A stretch of 14,158 nucleotides of DNA from Phycisphaerales bacterium (GTDB lineage Bacteria > Planctomycetota > Phycisphaerae > Phycisphaerales > UBA1924). Below the pieces are notes generated by a model. That model did no database searches and had not been told where the DNA came from. It saw only the letters and a list, made by a program, of their open reading frames with translations. How positions within the stretch are numbered: position 1 is the stretch's first letter; the number at the start of each line of letters is the position of its first letter. Both the position numbers and the translations under genes were made by a program. Below, piece by piece: positions 12,645 through 14,158 of this stretch. The DNA lies in assembly GCA_016764015.1 (NCBI GenBank), contig JAESSR010000164.1, positions 1-14,158 of the forward strand. The letters run 5' to 3'.

Positions 12645-14158
12645 ATGACACACGAACTGCTTACCAAACTTAACCTCGTTCATCACCCGCGCATCGTCAC
12701 CGATTTCACCGGCGACGAAACACCTGAGAAGGACAATATCGTCCTTTCCTACAACCCAGCCACCGGCAAGCCCATCGCTGGCATCCGGCTCGACTCGCAA
12801 GAGGACTACGAGGTCGTCACCGCCAAGGCAGCCAAGGCCTTCAAAGAGTTCCGCAAGATCCCCGCTCCAAAGCGCGGCGAGATGGTTCGTCGAATCGGCA
12901 ACGCGTACCGCGAAGTGCTCGAAGAACTTGGTTCACTCGTTTCATTGGAAATGGGCAAGATCAAAGCCGAGGGCATCGGCGAGGTGCAAGAGACCATTGA
13001 CATTGCTGACTTTGCCGTCGGGCAGTCCCGCCAAATGTGCGGCATCACCATGCCAAGTGAACGCCCAGAACATGCGATGAAAGAACAATGGCTTCCGCTC
13101 GGACCCGTCGGTATCATCACCGCGTTTAACTTCCCCAATGCAGTCTGGGGCTGGAACGCGATGCTCGCGGCGATCGCTGGTGATACCTGCGTGTGGAAGC
13201 CTTCACTCATCGCGCCGATTACCGCCATCGCAACCAACGACATCGCTCAGAAAATTGCTTCCGAGATGGGATACGAAGACCTCTTCCAACTCGTCATCGG
13301 CACCGATGCCATCGTCGGCGAATCCATGATCGCCGATCGTCGATACCCATTGATCTCCGCGACGGGCTCATGCGATATGGGGCGTCATGTAGGCTCGGTC
13401 GTTGCGGGTCGTTTGGGGAAATCATTGCTCGAACTCGGAGGCAATAACGCGGTCATCATCGAAGCCGACGCAAACCTTGATCTCGCGCTCCAATCAACAG
13501 TTTTTGGCTCCGTCGGCACCTGCGGGCAGCGTTGTACCTCAACGCGCCGTTTGATCATCCATGAATCAATCGCCGACAGTTTCTGTGCCAAACTCGTCAC
13601 GGCGTATGAATCCGTCCGCATCGGCGATCCGCTCGATAGCAATACCCTCATGGGCCCATTGATCAACGAGCAATCGGTCGTTGGATATGAGTATGCGGTC
13701 AAAACCGCCTGTGAACAAGGTGGGAAACTACTCACTGGCGGCACCCGTGTGACGAATCTTGAGGGTGATTTGGCGACTGGGCACTTCGTCACTCCTACAA
13801 TTATCCGAGCACCAGAAGGCAATGACCTGCCGATGGCACTCGAGGAAACCTTCGCTCCGATTCTTTATGTCTTTACCTACAAGACTCTTCAAGAAGCGAT
13901 CGACATGCAGAACGATGTGGTCCAAGGGCTCAGCTCTGCGATCTTCGCCGGCTCGTCGAATGCGGCTCAAAGATTCCTCGATCCATGCGGGACAGGGAGC
14001 GATTGCGGGCTCGCGTATGTAAACCTCGGAACCTCGGGCGCAGAAATCGGCGGGGCATTCGGAGGCGAAAAAGACACCGGAGGCGGACGCGAGTCTGGCT
14101 CCGACGCATGGAAGGCGTACTCGCGTCGCCAGACATGCACCATCGGGTTTGGAGAAAC
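12645..14158 (+). CDS. ALDH7-type aldehyde dehydrogenase (3' partial)
   Basis: An NAD(P)-dependent aldehyde dehydrogenase, open to the window edge with 504 codons visible; the family is about 500-510 residues, so only a few are missing. The cofactor and catalytic residues are all present: TAFNFPNAVWGWN with Asn162, VWKPS with Lys185, LLELGGNNAVI with the general base Glu263, and GTCGQRCTSTRRL with the nucleophile Cys297. EETFAPILYV follows. The late segment TSGAEIGGAFGGEKDTGGGR, ESGSDAWKAYSRRQTCTI, is diagnostic of ALDH7 (antiquitin / alpha-aminoadipic semialdehyde dehydrogenase), which oxidises aminoadipate semialdehyde in lysine breakdown; bacterial members may act on other semialdehydes or betaine aldehyde. 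The start at ATG 12645 gives MTHELLTKLNLVHHPR and a normal-length N terminus. No neighbouring lysine-pathway gene is seen. Family call is strong, substrate is inferred. Confidence 0.92.
   Translation, partial: MTHELLTKLNLVHHPRIVTDFTGDETPEKDNIVLSYNPATGKPIAGIRLDSQEDYEVVTAKAAKAFKEFRKIPAPKRGEMVRRIGNAYREVLEELGSLVSLEMGKIKAEGIGEVQETIDIADFAVGQSRQMCGITMPSERPEHAMKEQWLPLGPVGIITAFNFPNAVWGWNAMLAAIAGDTCVWKPSLIAPITAIATNDIAQKIASEMGYEDLFQLVIGTDAIVGESMIADRRYPLISATGSCDMGRHVGSVVAGRLGKSLLELGGNNAVIIEADANLDLALQSTVFGSVGTCGQRCTSTRRLIIHESIADSFCAKLVTAYESVRIGDPLDSNTLMGPLINEQSVVGYEYAVKTACEQGGKLLTGGTRVTNLEGDLATGHFVTPTIIRAPEGNDLPMALEETFAPILYVFTYKTLQEAIDMQNDVVQGLSSAIFAGSSNAAQRFLDPCGTGSDCGLAYVNLGTSGAEIGGAFGGEKDTGGGRESGSDAWKAYSRRQTCTIGFGE

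Noticed and set aside
1..14158. CRISPR array, tRNA or rRNA genes, complete insertion sequence
   Set aside because: No regularly spaced direct repeats, no cloverleaf or rRNA signature and no transposase frame were seen on either strand.

Overview
Most of this window (about position 690 to the end) looks like chromosomal DNA of one moderately GC-rich bacterium. The set of genes and the style of the proteins (MreB beginning GIDLGTCNTLV, an NTP_transf_4/left-handed beta-helix protein next to mreBCD, a sulfotransferase, sparse Shine-Dalgarno sites) make a planctomycete of the Phycisphaerae type my best guess. This is inference from gene content, not a database result. The first ~680 bases differ: they are AT-richer and carry a chain of tiny, overlapping, phage-like genes on the minus strand. 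They run directly into the middle of a GAF domain, so the left end is either an integrated element or a chimeric join.

Layout. 1-677 (minus): two small helix-turn-helix proteins, two very small hydrophobic peptides and the start of a third possible HTH protein, four of them linked by 4-base ATGA overlaps. ~694-1518 (plus): a 5'-truncated GAF / degenerate histidine-kinase-like helix / receiver protein. 1557-1663: a paired-hairpin repeat. 1695-6885 (minus): a cell-shape and housekeeping cluster read mreB, mreC, mreD, GlmU-like nucleotidyltransferase, 102-residue unknown, prmC. 7165-8376 (plus): Y-family DNA polymerase, divergent from mreB. 8373-9575 (minus): DegT-type PLP aminotransferase. 9639-11350 (minus): a sulfotransferase with a C-terminal membrane domain, broken by one missing base. 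11394-11482: a second copy of the paired-hairpin repeat. 11540-12548 (plus): a membrane-anchored ankyrin-repeat protein, broken by one extra base. 12645-14158 (plus): an ALDH7-type aldehyde dehydrogenase running off the end a few codons short of its expected C terminus.

How the genes fit together. MreB, MreC and MreD form the elongasome scaffold, and the GlmU-like protein just downstream could supply or modify a UDP-sugar for envelope synthesis. The aminotransferase and sulfotransferase are neighbours on the same strand and could act on surface glycans. The rest are stand-alone functions.

The most interesting signals are (1) a family of two-hairpin palindromic elements present twice, whose stems change sequence while keeping pairing and whose hairpin loops stay GTA on the left and GAA on the right; (2) four genes without a Shine-Dalgarno that each have a TATNNT hexamer 5-8 bases before the start codon, suggesting leaderless transcripts; and (3) the abrupt junction near 680-694. 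Two homopolymer frameshifts suggest that base-level sequence quality should be checked before either gene is called dead. I did not find a clear new defence or metabolic system.
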